Counted from the first letter of the stretch, positions 14,993 to 22,916 are shown. The stretch: DNA of 24,443 nt from an uncultured Collinsella sp. (GCA_900556705.1 USPT01000003.1:1-24443); one strand, 5' to 3'. Notes: a model not told the origin generated them from the sequence alone. Numbers and translations: made by a program.

Positions 14993-15238
14993 CTAGCGCT
15001 TCTTTGGGATCGACCTAAGGCGAGCGAACCATAGGGCTGCGGCACCCGAGGTCAGGAGCGCGGTGATGCAAGCGGCGATGGGAGCTGATCCTGTTGCCGG
15101 TAGGTCCTGCGGTAGGGTACAGCGTTGAATGACGCTGTCCTCGTCATGTGACTCAAGTTTATCGCCGCCACCGTTGCGGCAAAGATCGACGCGCGCGCTG
15201 TTGGTGAGTGCGGTTTGGGGCGTATAAGCCGACGTTGC
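14993..15238 (-). pseudogene. Detached C-terminus of the surface adhesin, with LPATG sorting signal
   Basis: Reading on in the adhesin frame past the TAG at 15239-15241 gives 81 uninterrupted codons to a second TAG at 14993-14995. They encode ATSAYTPQTAL, a hydrophilic linker, LPATG (15089-15103), a hydrophobic segment (IAACITALLTSGAAALWFA) and the basic end RLRSIPKKR. This is a complete Gram-positive sortase signal in the correct order, spacing and frame. There is no start codon or ribosome binding site to translate it separately. It is best read as the original C-terminus of the neighbouring adhesin, cut off by a nonsense change. One transition (CAG to TAG, base 15241) would explain it; a sequencing error or a rare readthrough are the alternatives. 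Confidence 0.88.
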
Positions 15239-18200
15239 CTACATGTGTACGACTGCGCCCCGAGCGTCTGTGCCAAGGATTGCTTTGGCATCGTCAAGGT
15301 CGTCGTGCTCATCTTTGAGATCATCGCGGGTCCAAGAATCCGCATCGCTTCGAGTCGTAAAGTCGGCGGCTACCGCACCGTATTCAATTCGAATGCCCGT
15401 TACGACGGTATTGGATGCAAGGTCGAGTTCTTTCACCTCGAGTGTGGTGGATTCCGTGGTCGAGATATCCGCCTTCCAGCGGTGCCAACCGTCGTAATCG
15501 ACGAGGCGACAGTCCTCACCCAGGCTCTCTTTTACTTCGTCGGACTCAAGCCAAGGATTTTCGTGCCCATCGTCAAGTGTCGCGTTTGCCGGCTCATCGA
15601 CGTCTGTCGAGTCCAACGGTGTCGTGCGATACCACACGTTGCACAGACCATTGAGGTCGCCGATGGCGACGGGGGTTTCGATTGAGATGAATCTCGCTGT
15701 GCCGTCTTTGGCGCACTCAAGATCATCGGTAATCGTAAACTCATCAACCCAAGTAGCGGAATCGTTTCGAGCATCGATGGTATAGGAGAAAAGCCCATCA
15801 CTATTGGTTTGCGTCGTGGCGCGGTTTTTACCATCGCCGTTAGCCAACAGGCCCTTTTCGATAGGTTGGACAAGTTCCTGACGCTTGTCGACCTGCCCCT
15901 TGATCTCGATGGGCGCATCCTTCATCGCGACGGATTGGACTTCTCCCGTATCCTTTATTTCAAACGTTATCTCCTCGGCAAGGTCATAGGTCCGCGGAGA
16001 CATCATTTCGCGCAACGAGTAGGTGCCGGGTGCAAGATGTTCGACGCGATGCGGCTTGTCGGATGAGGTCCAGGAGTCTATTTCGGTTTTATCGGGACCA
16101 TATAAGGTGAGCTGTGCGCCTTCCACTTCCTGCTCACCGCTTGCATCGACCTTGGAGATATCAACCTTGGTGTAATCGTCGGATACGTTAAGCCGTGCTT
16201 CTACAACGGGTGTTTTCTGGTCGGCATAAGTAAGGTCGACAATATGGGTTGTTCGATCGAGCAAGAACCCTGCCGGCGCTTGAGTCTCGACAACCTCGTA
16301 GCGTGCGGTGCCAGGTCCCAGCGGGAGGTTGTCCGCGCGTGCTTCTCCAGTTTCATCCGTCGTGACGGTAGCGACAGTCTCACCGTCGAGCGCGGCAATG
16401 CTACCGTCGGGGCGCACGATATCACCCGAGGCACGGATCTCAAAGACGGCGCCCGCGAGGCTGCTGCCGTCTATGGCATCGGTTTTAACGATCCTGATGT
16501 TTCCGGTCGCGGCGTGGTCATAATACGAGGCGATTGCAACGGGCGTTAGGTTCATGTCGGCGGGTATGTTTACCTCGATCTCTTCGCCGACAAGATAGGG
16601 CTCTTTGGCCGAGGTTTCGCGTACATAATAGGTGCCCGGCACGAGCGATTCGGGCAGTGTGACGGTCCCGGTCGCGTCGGTCGTAAAGGTGTCCATTACG
16701 TTATGTGCTGGATACCAGCAAGTTTGTGAGACAGGTTCGTGATTGCTGTCGAGGAGTTGGAAGGTGAATCCGGCTAGGGGAACAGAAGCGCCTGTTTGGG
16801 CATCGCGTTTTACAATCTGGAGATGCGTCGACAGCGCGTGGTTGTCCACGATATATTGAAGCTCGGCGGCGTCGGAAATCTGATTGGCCCCGACGGTCCA
16901 TTTCCCTGCACGTTTAAAACCCTCGGGGACGGTTTCCGGAACCTCGCGAACCGTGTAGCCGGCACGGTCGTATGGGACGGCTCCGTGGACACCGGCGGGT
17001 CGCTTGCCTGTGCCGAACCATGCTTCGGGCTGATCTTTGGTGGAGGCAAAGCCATAGATGTTTGTGGTCAGTGTGCCAACAACCTGCTGAGAGCTGTTGC
17101 TGACAACCTCAAAGACAACACCACCCGCCGGCTGCTCCAGGCCGGATTGGTCGCTATTGCCGTAATCCTTGAATTTGGAAATCTCAAGGTTAAACGCAAT
17201 GGGGATATCGGAAATGCGAGATTCGATCTCGACCACGCCTGAATCGCCGAGCTGGTCGGCTCCAACGGTATAGGTCCAGCTATCGTTGGATGGCAGGTAG
17301 CCCTCGGGGGCTTTTGATTCGTAGATGGTAAAGGTTCCTAAGGGGACATCGGCGAGGGTGGCCCGACCGCTTTCGTCGGTCGTGAGGATTTGTGCCCATC
17401 CAGGGGTTGATTGCGACACACACGTGAACTCTGCTCCTGCGAGTGAAGATCCCACCTGGGGGCCGGCATTCGTCGCGGCATCGAGTTTTACGATACGCAG
17501 GTTGATGGTGCCGGGCTGTTCATCAATGGCGACCCGCCCGCCGTCATTCCCCGTGGTAAAAGCGATGCGATCACGACGGGGGACATAGCCGGCCGGCGCC
17601 TTCGTTTCAATCAGGTAGTACGCCGTGTTGGGTAGGAGTGTTGCCTGTGCTCGACCGTTGCCGTCCATCTGGATGGTACCAACACGCGCGCCGCTGGCGC
17701 TCTCAAAAACATCGAATGTTGCCCCGGTAAACTGATAGGTATTGTTTCCGCTGGTAATAACGGTGTTCGCAGACTGCTTTTGGAAGGAAACAGAGACCGC
17801 CGGCAGTACATAGAGCATGTCTTGACGTTTGCTGCCGCCCGATACGGCTCCTAGATAGCGTCGCGCGCGGTGCGGAGCGGCTTTGATGCTTCCTGATTTT
17901 GCGCTGTCGTGGAGCCACCGCGCAGCCGCCACGACTTCATTGTCGGCGGTAAAGTGTCCGCTCTTGGTTTTACCCTGAGCGGTCGTGTAGGAGTAGGTGC
18001 CGTCGACATGGGTAGTGCCGTTGAGCATCCATACGGCAAGCTGGGTGGCGGCGCGGGCGCGATCGGGTGAAAGATGGTAACCGCCAAACGACGTGGTGGT
18101 GGGATATCCGTGACAAACGATTGCCGCGAACTCGTCGTCGAGCCACACCCAGCCTTGATCAAAGTTGAGCCATGGGCCGCCCGGTTTGGTGGGGCCGGGG

Positions 18201-18424
18201 CGCTCCTGGTTCATGCAGTAGGCAATCGAGGCGTCTTGAGCTTCATACTTGCCGATGAAGAAGGGCCCACAATCATCGCTAATAGTGCGGAAGCCGAGCT
18301 GATCGTAGCCATCGACGGCAAATGCGGCTCCCGGTGTCAGGCAGCCGAAAAGCAGGAAGAGGAGCAGGAGCAGCGGACCTGTTGCGATTGCGCTGTGGAC
18401 AGAGTGCGTGGGTGCGTTGGACAT
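15239..18424 (-). CDS. Thioester-domain and Cna_B-repeat surface adhesin, truncated by in-frame TAG
   Basis: The 1061-aa product has a signal peptide (hydrophobic 16-36, likely cut after AFA36) and then a thioester-type domain (about 38-190). Cys70 in AYCMNQ and Gln128 in TQLAVW are the likely bond partners. Six SpaA/Cna_B-like beta domains follow (about 211-303, 307-403, 411-527, 533-636, 641-746, 753-836). Most carry an early Lys (as in IVKLDA, IVKRDA, IVKTDA) and a late Glu (as in ETKAPAGY, ESKAPEGY, ETQAPAGF), the pattern of intramolecular isopeptide bonds. A larger domain (about 840-1061) ends at the TAG. Such proteins are covalent host-binding adhesins or pilin-like stalks anchored by sortase, but the anchor here lies beyond the stop, so the product should be secreted rather than wall-linked. 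AAGGAG lies 5 bases before the ATG. Confidence 0.9.
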   Translation of the reverse strand: MSNAPTHSVHSAIATGPLLLLLFLLFGCLTPGAAFAVDGYDQLGFRTISDDCGPFFIGKYEAQDASIAYCMNQERPGPTKPGGPWLNFDQGWVWLDDEFAAIVCHGYPTTTSFGGYHLSPDRARAATQLAVWMLNGTTHVDGTYSYTTAQGKTKSGHFTADNEVVAAARWLHDSAKSGSIKAAPHRARRYLGAVSGGSKRQDMLYVLPAVSVSFQKQSANTVITSGNNTYQFTGATFDVFESASGARVGTIQMDGNGRAQATLLPNTAYYLIETKAPAGYVPRRDRIAFTTGNDGGRVAIDEQPGTINLRIVKLDAATNAGPQVGSSLAGAEFTCVSQSTPGWAQILTTDESGRATLADVPLGTFTIYESKAPEGYLPSNDSWTYTVGADQLGDSGVVEIESRISDIPIAFNLEISKFKDYGNSDQSGLEQPAGGVVFEVVSNSSQQVVGTLTTNIYGFASTKDQPEAWFGTGKRPAGVHGAVPYDRAGYTVREVPETVPEGFKRAGKWTVGANQISDAAELQYIVDNHALSTHLQIVKRDAQTGASVPLAGFTFQLLDSNHEPVSQTCWYPAHNVMDTFTTDATGTVTLPESLVPGTYYVRETSAKEPYLVGEEIEVNIPADMNLTPVAIASYYDHAATGNIRIVKTDAIDGSSLAGAVFEIRASGDIVRPDGSIAALDGETVATVTTDETGEARADNLPLGPGTARYEVVETQAPAGFLLDRTTHIVDLTYADQKTPVVEARLNVSDDYTKVDISKVDASGEQEVEGAQLTLYGPDKTEIDSWTSSDKPHRVEHLAPGTYSLREMMSPRTYDLAEEITFEIKDTGEVQSVAMKDAPIEIKGQVDKRQELVQPIEKGLLANGDGKNRATTQTNSDGLFSYTIDARNDSATWVDEFTITDDLECAKDGTARFISIETPVAIGDLNGLCNVWYRTTPLDSTDVDEPANATLDDGHENPWLESDEVKESLGEDCRLVDYDGWHRWKADISTTESTTLEVKELDLASNTVVTGIRIEYGAVAADFTTRSDADSWTRDDLKDEHDDLDDAKAILGTDARGAVVHM

Positions 18425-18678
18425 GGCTGCTCCTTATCCCTCGTGCGCCGCATGGGGAGGTTGCGACGCGTAGGATGAGGCTACCCCCGAGGTTCATGCG
18501 GGTAAGTACCGGAGCCTGACCAAAAGCTTGCCCGATTTCTGACAAACTGAGCTCAAATACAACAATCAGATAAAAGTGCAGGTAGAAGATGGTAAGAAAA
18601 GAAAGACAAAGGTCCTCATCTCCACAATTGGCGCGGTTTTCAAACGATTCTCCACAGCTAAAACAAGCATCGACACCC
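18425..18678. other. Gap between adhesin start and tRNA-Gly promoter
   Basis: About 250 bases hold the adhesin ribosome binding site on the minus strand next to 18425 and presumably its promoter, but no convincing -35/-10 pair was found for it. No credible ORF with a ribosome binding site and no repeat is seen. The part after 18540 is A-rich. Confidence 0.4.
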
Positions 18679-18708
18679 TTGTATCGAACAAGACAACCGC
18701 GCTATACT
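18679..18708 (+). promoter_or_regulatory. Probable tRNA-Gly promoter
   Basis: TATACT (18703-18708) is a good -10 box ending 13 bases before the tRNA. A weak -35, TTGTAT (18679-18684), lies 18 bases upstream of it. Confidence 0.45.
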
Positions 18709-18721
18709 ATCCCCCACATAT

Positions 18722-18796
18722 GCGGGCATCGCCAAGTGGTAAGGCATCAGCTTCCCAAGCTGACACTCGCGGGTTCGAGTCCCGTTGCCCGCTCCA
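18722..18796 (+). tRNA. tRNA-Gly, anticodon CCC
   Basis: The full cloverleaf can be drawn. The acceptor GCGGGCA (18722-18728) pairs with TGCCCGC (18786-18792), with discriminator T and an encoded CCA (18794-18796). The D arm is GCCAAGTGGTAAGGC. The anticodon stem TCAGC/GCTGA encloses loop TTCCCAA, so the anticodon is CCC (reads GGG). The T arm is GCGGG TTCGAGT CCCGT. It is a single gene followed at once by its own terminator. Confidence 0.96.
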
Positions 18797-18807
18797 GCTA
18801 GAAGCAC

Positions 18808-18842
18808 AAGCACGGCACCATTACGGTGCCGTGCTTTTTTCA
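18808..18842 (+). terminator. Rho-independent terminator of tRNA-Gly
   Basis: AGCACGGCACC (18809-18819) pairs perfectly with GGTGCCGTGCT (18825-18835) over a 5-base loop and is followed by a run of T residues to 18840. Confidence 0.92.
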
Positions 18843-18851
18843 ATAAAGCGC

Positions 18852-18988
18852 CGGGACTCGAACCCGACAGGGTGCGAGCGTAAAGCAAACGCGAAGCGTT
18901 TGTAGCGAGCAGGCGAAGGCGCCGACAGGCGCCTGAAGCCGGTGCGGATTTGCGAAGCAAATACGCGGACGTCCCGTTGCCCGCTCCA
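18852..18988. repeat. Structured cassette ending in a copy of the tRNA-Gly 3' end
   Basis: The segment starts with CGGGACTCGAACCCG (18852-18866), the exact reverse complement of the tRNA T arm (18770-18784). It ends with GTCCCGTTGCCCGCTCCA (18971-18988), an exact 18-bp direct copy of the tRNA 3' end (18779-18796). Between them are three short perfect hairpins: 18886-18902 (7 bp, GAA loop), 18917-18934 (7 bp, GACA loop) and 18948-18962 (6 bp, GAA loop). The outer bases CGGGAC and GTCCCG form a 6-bp inverted repeat. No integrase or ORF is present. It may be a decayed attachment site, a tRNA-derived repeat element or a structured RNA. Confidence 0.65.
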
Positions 18989-19090
18989 ATTCCAAAATGT
19001 TAGGTTAATGCCTGCTGCCCATACTTGCACCTGCGCACGGTACAATGGTTAGGTTACGACCAACGTGCCAATAACCAAAAAGGAGCCGCT

Positions 19091-20437
19091 ATGATCGATC
19101 GCTATACCCGCCCGGAGATGGGACACATCTTCTCCCTCGAGAACAAGTACGCCATTTGGCAGGAGATCGAGGTTCTGGCCTGCGAGGCCCAGGCGGAGCT
19201 CGGCAAGATCGGTATTTCCAAAGACGAGGCCCAGTGGATCCGCGACCATGCCAACTTTGAGAAGGCGAAGGTCGATGAGATCGAGGAAGTCACGCGCCAC
19301 GACGTCATTGCCTTCCTGACCAACATGAAGGAATACATCGATGCCGATGTTCCCGAGGACGACCCCAAGCCCAGCCGCTGGGTTCACTATGGCATGACCA
19401 GCTCCGATTTAGGCGACACGGCCCTGTGCTACCAGCTCACCCAGGCCTGCGACCTGATCATCGAGGACGTCAAGAAGCTCGGCGAGATTTGCAAGCGTCG
19501 CGCCTTTGAGGAGCGCAACACGCTCTGTGCCGGCCGCACTCATGGCATCCACGCCGAGCCGATGACCTTCGGCATGAAGTTTGGCTCTTGGGCCTGGGAG
19601 CTCAAGCGCGATCTGGATCGTCTTGAGGACGCCCGCAAGAATGTTGCCTTTGGTGCCATCTCGGGCGCTGTCGGCACCTACAGCTCCATCGAGCCGTTTG
19701 TCGAGGAGTATGTCTGCGAGCACCTGGGCCTGGTTCACGACCCGCTGTCCACGCAGGTTATCAGCCGCGACCATCACGCCTATCTCGCCGGCGTTCTCGC
19801 CACCACCGCAGCCACCTGCGAGCGCATCGCGACCGAGGTCCGCAATCTGCAGAAGACTGATACGCTCGAGGCCGAGGAGCCGTTCCGTAAGGGCCAAAAG
19901 GGCAGCTCCGCCATGCCGCACAAGCGCAATCCCATCACCATGGAGAAGGTCTGCGGTCTGTCGCGCGTCGTGAAGGCCAACGCCCAGGTCGCCTTCGATA
20001 ACGTCGCCCTGTGGCACGAGCGTGACATTTCGCACTCCTCTGCCGAGCGTGTCGCCCAGGCCGATAGCTTCATCGCACTCGACCACATGTTCCAGTGCCT
20101 CATCCGCGTTATCGACGGCCTGCAGCTGTACCCTGCCCGCATGATGGCCAACCTCAATAAGACCCGCGGCCTCATCTTCTCCTCCAAGGTGCTGCTCGCC
20201 CTCGTCGATACGGGCATCACCCGCGAGGACGCGTACGCCATTGTGCAGGAGAACGCCATGGCAACCTGGCACGAGGTACAGGATTGTGTCTCCGGCCCCA
20301 CCTTTAAGGAGCGTCTCGAGGCCGACCCGCGCTGCACCGTCAGCCAGGAGAAGCTCGACGAGATTTTTGATCCATGGGACTTCCTCACCCGTATCGACAC
20401 GGTCTTTGATCGTCTGGAGCAGCTGAGCTTCGAGTAG
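19091..20437 (+). CDS. purB: Adenylosuccinate lyase
   Basis: A 448-aa fumarase/aspartase-superfamily enzyme. It catalyses two steps of purine synthesis: SAICAR to AICAR plus fumarate, and adenylosuccinate to AMP plus fumarate. The family signature GSSAMPHKRNP is at 271-281, containing the mobile-loop catalytic Ser and the following KRN. The conserved GRTHG (148-152) carries the catalytic His151, and TSSDLGDT (103-110) lies in the substrate site. AAAGGAG ending at 19085 lies 5 bases before ATG 19091; the frame opens 22 codons earlier, but that stretch holds a likely -10 box, TACAAT (19041-19046). A 9-bp direct repeat GTTAGGTTA (18999-19007, 19048-19056) brackets that box. It is a stand-alone gene here, not in a purine operon. 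Confidence 0.96.
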   Translation: MIDRYTRPEMGHIFSLENKYAIWQEIEVLACEAQAELGKIGISKDEAQWIRDHANFEKAKVDEIEEVTRHDVIAFLTNMKEYIDADVPEDDPKPSRWVHYGMTSSDLGDTALCYQLTQACDLIIEDVKKLGEICKRRAFEERNTLCAGRTHGIHAEPMTFGMKFGSWAWELKRDLDRLEDARKNVAFGAISGAVGTYSSIEPFVEEYVCEHLGLVHDPLSTQVISRDHHAYLAGVLATTAATCERIATEVRNLQKTDTLEAEEPFRKGQKGSSAMPHKRNPITMEKVCGLSRVVKANAQVAFDNVALWHERDISHSSAERVAQADSFIALDHMFQCLIRVIDGLQLYPARMMANLNKTRGLIFSSKVLLALVDTGITREDAYAIVQENAMATWHEVQDCVSGPTFKERLEADPRCTVSQEKLDEIFDPWDFLTRIDTVFDRLEQLSFE

Positions 20438-20462
20438 GTTCGGGCATAACGTTAGCTTTTTA

Positions 20463-20515
20463 GGGCGCTTTGCTGGTAATGTGTGTTGCCGGCAAAGCGC
20501 CTCGTTGCATTTAGG
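20463..20515 (+). terminator. Hairpin after purB, possible terminator
   Basis: GGCGCTTTGC (20464-20473) pairs with GCAAAGCGCC (20492-20501), and the stem can extend by a few wobble pairs. The sequence after it (TCGTTGCATTT) is only moderately T-rich, so termination may be partial. Confidence 0.5.
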
Positions 20516-20533
20516 GAAAGACGGGGATAATAG
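20505..20533 (+). promoter_or_regulatory. Possible promoter of the TSCPD gene
   Basis: TTGCAT (20505-20510) is followed at 15-17 bases by GATAAT/TAATAG (20526-20533), about 35 bases before the TSCPD start codon. It overlaps the tail of the purB hairpin. Confidence 0.35.
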
Positions 20534-20565
20534 TCGTCTCGAATAACATTCTGAGAGGGGATCGC

Positions 20566-20829
20566 ATGATTTCGTTTGATTACAAGCCTCAGGGCGTGTG
20601 TGCTCGCAATATTCACCTTGACCTTTCCGATGACGGCAACAAGGTGATAGGCGTTGAGTTTACCGGTGGCTGCGACGGCAATCTCAAGGCAATCTCCAAG
20701 CTGGTCGAGGGCGCTCCTGCCGATCGCGTAATCGAGGTTCTCGCCGGTAATACCTGCGGTATGAAAAAGACCTCCTGCGCCGACCAGCTTACGCGCGCCA
20801 TCGAGGCCGCTCGCGCCGAGATCGCCTAA
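20566..20829 (+). CDS. Small TSCPD-domain protein (TIGR03905-like)
   Basis: An 87-aa cytosolic protein. It matches the small stand-alone TSCPD family: an early Cys (GVCARNIHLDL), GGCDGNLKAISKLVEG (34-49), CGMKKTSCADQLTRAI (64-79) and no other domain. TSCPD domains also occur at the C-terminus of some ribonucleotide reductases, and their conserved cysteines suggest metal or redox chemistry; the role of the stand-alone form is not established. GAGAGGGG (20553-20560) lies 5 bases before the ATG. The stop codon shares its last base with the start of the next gene (TAATG), so the two are translationally coupled. Confidence 0.85.
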   Translation: MISFDYKPQGVCARNIHLDLSDDGNKVIGVEFTGGCDGNLKAISKLVEGAPADRVIEVLAGNTCGMKKTSCADQLTRAIEAARAEIA

Positions 20830-22040
20830 TGGGTATCGCCGATCACATCAAGAACGGAATATCGCGTCGCGGCTTTGTACTCGGTGGGGCTGCCGCGGGC
20901 GCTGCCACGGTGCTTGCCGGATGCTCGAAAAAAACGGGTACCAGCGATGATGCCGCCGGCGAGCCGCAGGTTATCAAGGACGATTCCAAAATCATCTCGA
21001 TTACGGATGAGTACGAGGCTGTCGACATCGATCTTGAGCCGGCGGCGTCGTGGACGCTGCCTCTGGGTACGCTGCTGTACTACTGCGACGGCGATTACGC
21101 CGCGGCGATGATGGCGCCCGCATCGGCATTGCACGCCAACACACTCGGTGTGCTCAACCTGGGCGATGGCTCGCTTACCACATTAATCGAGGATCCTATC
21201 GAGGGCACGGGATACGCATTCTACGATGTCCGTGCCGGCGACGGCGTATTCGCGTGGGTTGAGATGAACTTTGCCAATTCATCGTGGAAGCTCTACGCTC
21301 AAAATCTGTCGGGCGCTTCGCTCTCTGGCGATGTGGTTGAGCTCGATCGAGGTGGCAAGGACTATGATCCGCCCCTGTTTACGGCGTTCGGGTCATCGGT
21401 TATCTGGTATAAAATGCCTTCGGCAGGCGGCAATAAAACGAGTAGTGATTCGTTTTGCTATCGTCGCTCGCTTGATGAATCCAAGGCCGAGATAATTTGG
21501 AAATCGACGGGTCGCTTTGCATCGGCCCCGCGCGCGAGCGACGGCATTTTGACCATCTCGCCGCGTGTCCGCAACGACGAGGGCGTCTACTACGGCATAA
21601 CGGCAATCGATTTGACCGACGGCAACAACACCAAACGTGCCCAGCTAGTCCTTCCCTCGTCAGTCTCGCCTTTCGAGGCCGTATATATGGGCGATACCTT
21701 CGTGTTTTCTATCGAGGCGACCTATAGTGGCGTGGGCAGCCTGGGCAACATGGGCACGTATATTGGTAATGAGGGAGGGCCGTACCTCTTTCTGTCACGC
21801 GAGCCGCTCGCATGTGCGGCTGGCAAGAAGAATAAATACCTTGTTAAGGTACAGGCGTCGCATTTCCTGATCGACACCTCTGCCAAGACCTATGGCTCAC
21901 TGCTGTCGCCCGACCGCGCTTTGGAGTATGGCGATTATCCAGCTACGGCGGGAAAATCGGACTCATTCCTTACGTACGCTACGGTGCGCAACAGCCAGGG
22001 TATACCAGAGACGGTCACTGCACGCCTATTCTCTCTTTAA
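20829..22040 (+). CDS. Tat-exported lipoprotein, probable beta-propeller, unknown function
   Basis: A 403-aa protein. Residues 11-15 (SRRGF) are a twin-arginine export motif, followed by an Ala/Gly-rich hydrophobic stretch and the lipobox LAGC with Cys32 as the lipidated residue. The protein is therefore probably exported folded by Tat and anchored outside the membrane. The mature part has recurrent short beta segments (YAFYDVRAGDGVFAWVEM, SWKLYAQNLSG, SSVIWYKMPS), suggesting a TolB/WD-like propeller, but no family was recognised. The start overlaps the TSCPD stop in TAATG with no strong ribosome binding site of its own, implying coupled translation. No cofactor motif was seen to explain Tat use. 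Confidence 0.82.
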   Translation: MGIADHIKNGISRRGFVLGGAAAGAATVLAGCSKKTGTSDDAAGEPQVIKDDSKIISITDEYEAVDIDLEPAASWTLPLGTLLYYCDGDYAAAMMAPASALHANTLGVLNLGDGSLTTLIEDPIEGTGYAFYDVRAGDGVFAWVEMNFANSSWKLYAQNLSGASLSGDVVELDRGGKDYDPPLFTAFGSSVIWYKMPSAGGNKTSSDSFCYRRSLDESKAEIIWKSTGRFASAPRASDGILTISPRVRNDEGVYYGITAIDLTDGNNTKRAQLVLPSSVSPFEAVYMGDTFVFSIEATYSGVGSLGNMGTYIGNEGGPYLFLSREPLACAAGKKNKYLVKVQASHFLIDTSAKTYGSLLSPDRALEYGDYPATAGKSDSFLTYATVRNSQGIPETVTARLFSL

Positions 22041-22099
22041 GCTTAGAGGGGTTAAAAAGGCGCCAACAGGGGAATAAACGCGTTGTAATTGTGAGTACC

Positions 22100-22138
22100 G
22101 CCCGCCGAGCTGCCGCGTCATAGCGGCATCCGGCGGGC
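22100..22138. other. Long imperfect hairpin between lipoprotein and response regulator genes
   Basis: GCCCGCCG (22100-22107) pairs with CGGCGGGC (22131-22138), enclosing an inner stem TGCCGC (22111-22116) with GCGGCA (22123-22128). No T run follows in either direction, so it is not a standard intrinsic terminator. TAAAAT at 22149-22154 is a possible -10 box for the two-component operon. Confidence 0.5.
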
Positions 22139-22193
22139 TCAGGTGCGTTAAAATGGGCTTGTTCTTAGCTAATTGAGACAGGGGGGCCGTGTT

Positions 22194-22916
22194 ATGGCTT
22201 CAGATGCGAAAAAGATTCTGCTGGTCGAGGATGAGAAGGCAATCCGTGACGCCGTCGCTGCCTATCTCGAGCGCGAAGGCTACTGGGTTGTGGGCGTCGG
22301 CGATGGCCAGTCCGCGATCGAGGAGTTCGAGAAGCATCAGTTCGACCTGGTCGTGCTCGACCTTATGCTCCCCAAGATCCCCGGCGAGCGCGTTTGCCGC
22401 ACCATTCGCGATACCTCGGATGTCCCCATCATCATGCTGACGGCTAAGGGTGAGATCGAGGACCGTATTATCGGTCTTGAGCTCGGCGCCGACGACTATC
22501 TGATTAAGCCGTTCTCGCCGCGCGAGCTCGTCGCCCGCGTTCGCGCTCTGTTCCGCCGTGCCCATCAGGCCGACGAGCCCGCCGTCGAGGTACTCGACTT
22601 CGGCGATCTGGTCATCGATATCTCGGGCCACAAGATCTTGGTCGAGGGCAAGGAAGTCGATCTGACGGCTTCCGAGTTCAAGCTGCTCACCACGCTTGCC
22701 CGCCATCCCGGCCGTGTGTATAACCGCATGGAGCTGGTCGAGAAAGTGCTCGGGTATGACTTTGAGGGCTATGAGCGCACCATCGACAGCCACGTGAAGA
22801 ACCTTCGCGCCAAGCTGGGCGATGATCCCAAGAAGCCCAAGTGGCTCTACACCGTCCATGGTGTCGGCTATCGCTTCGAGGCTCCGGCCAAGACCGATAA
22901 GTCGGACGAGAAATAG
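22194..22916 (+). CDS. OmpR/PhoB-family response regulator
   Basis: A 240-aa regulator. The receiver domain (about 6-122) has the acidic pair Glu12-Asp13, phospho-acceptor Asp56 in LVVLDLMLP, the Thr83 switch position in MLTAKG and Lys105 in IKPFSPRE. The winged-helix DNA-binding domain (about 135-230) includes LTASEFKLLTTLARHPGRV and TVHGVGYRFE. The ATG at 22194 is chosen because the G-rich Shine-Dalgarno sequence (22180-22186) is 7 bases upstream; the frame opens at 22173 without support. A histidine kinase gene follows 11 bases after the stop, so the two form one two-component operon. The signal is unknown; the family often handles envelope stress, phosphate or metals. Confidence 0.94.
   Translation: MASDAKKILLVEDEKAIRDAVAAYLEREGYWVVGVGDGQSAIEEFEKHQFDLVVLDLMLPKIPGERVCRTIRDTSDVPIIMLTAKGEIEDRIIGLELGADDYLIKPFSPRELVARVRALFRRAHQADEPAVEVLDFGDLVIDISGHKILVEGKEVDLTASEFKLLTTLARHPGRVYNRMELVEKVLGYDFEGYERTIDSHVKNLRAKLGDDPKKPKWLYTVHGVGYRFEAPAKTDKSDEK

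Noticed and set aside
15052..15345. 97-codon minus-strand frame around the adhesin tail
   Set aside because: It is in a different frame from the LPATG reading and has no domain; the adhesin frame explains the region.
18576..18905. Plus-strand 109-codon frame over the tRNA-Gly gene
   Set aside because: It runs through the tRNA, its terminator and the structured cassette, so it is not a protein gene.
19409..20272. 287-codon minus-strand frame opposite purB
   Set aside because: It is a shadow created by GC-rich third positions of purB and shows no motifs.
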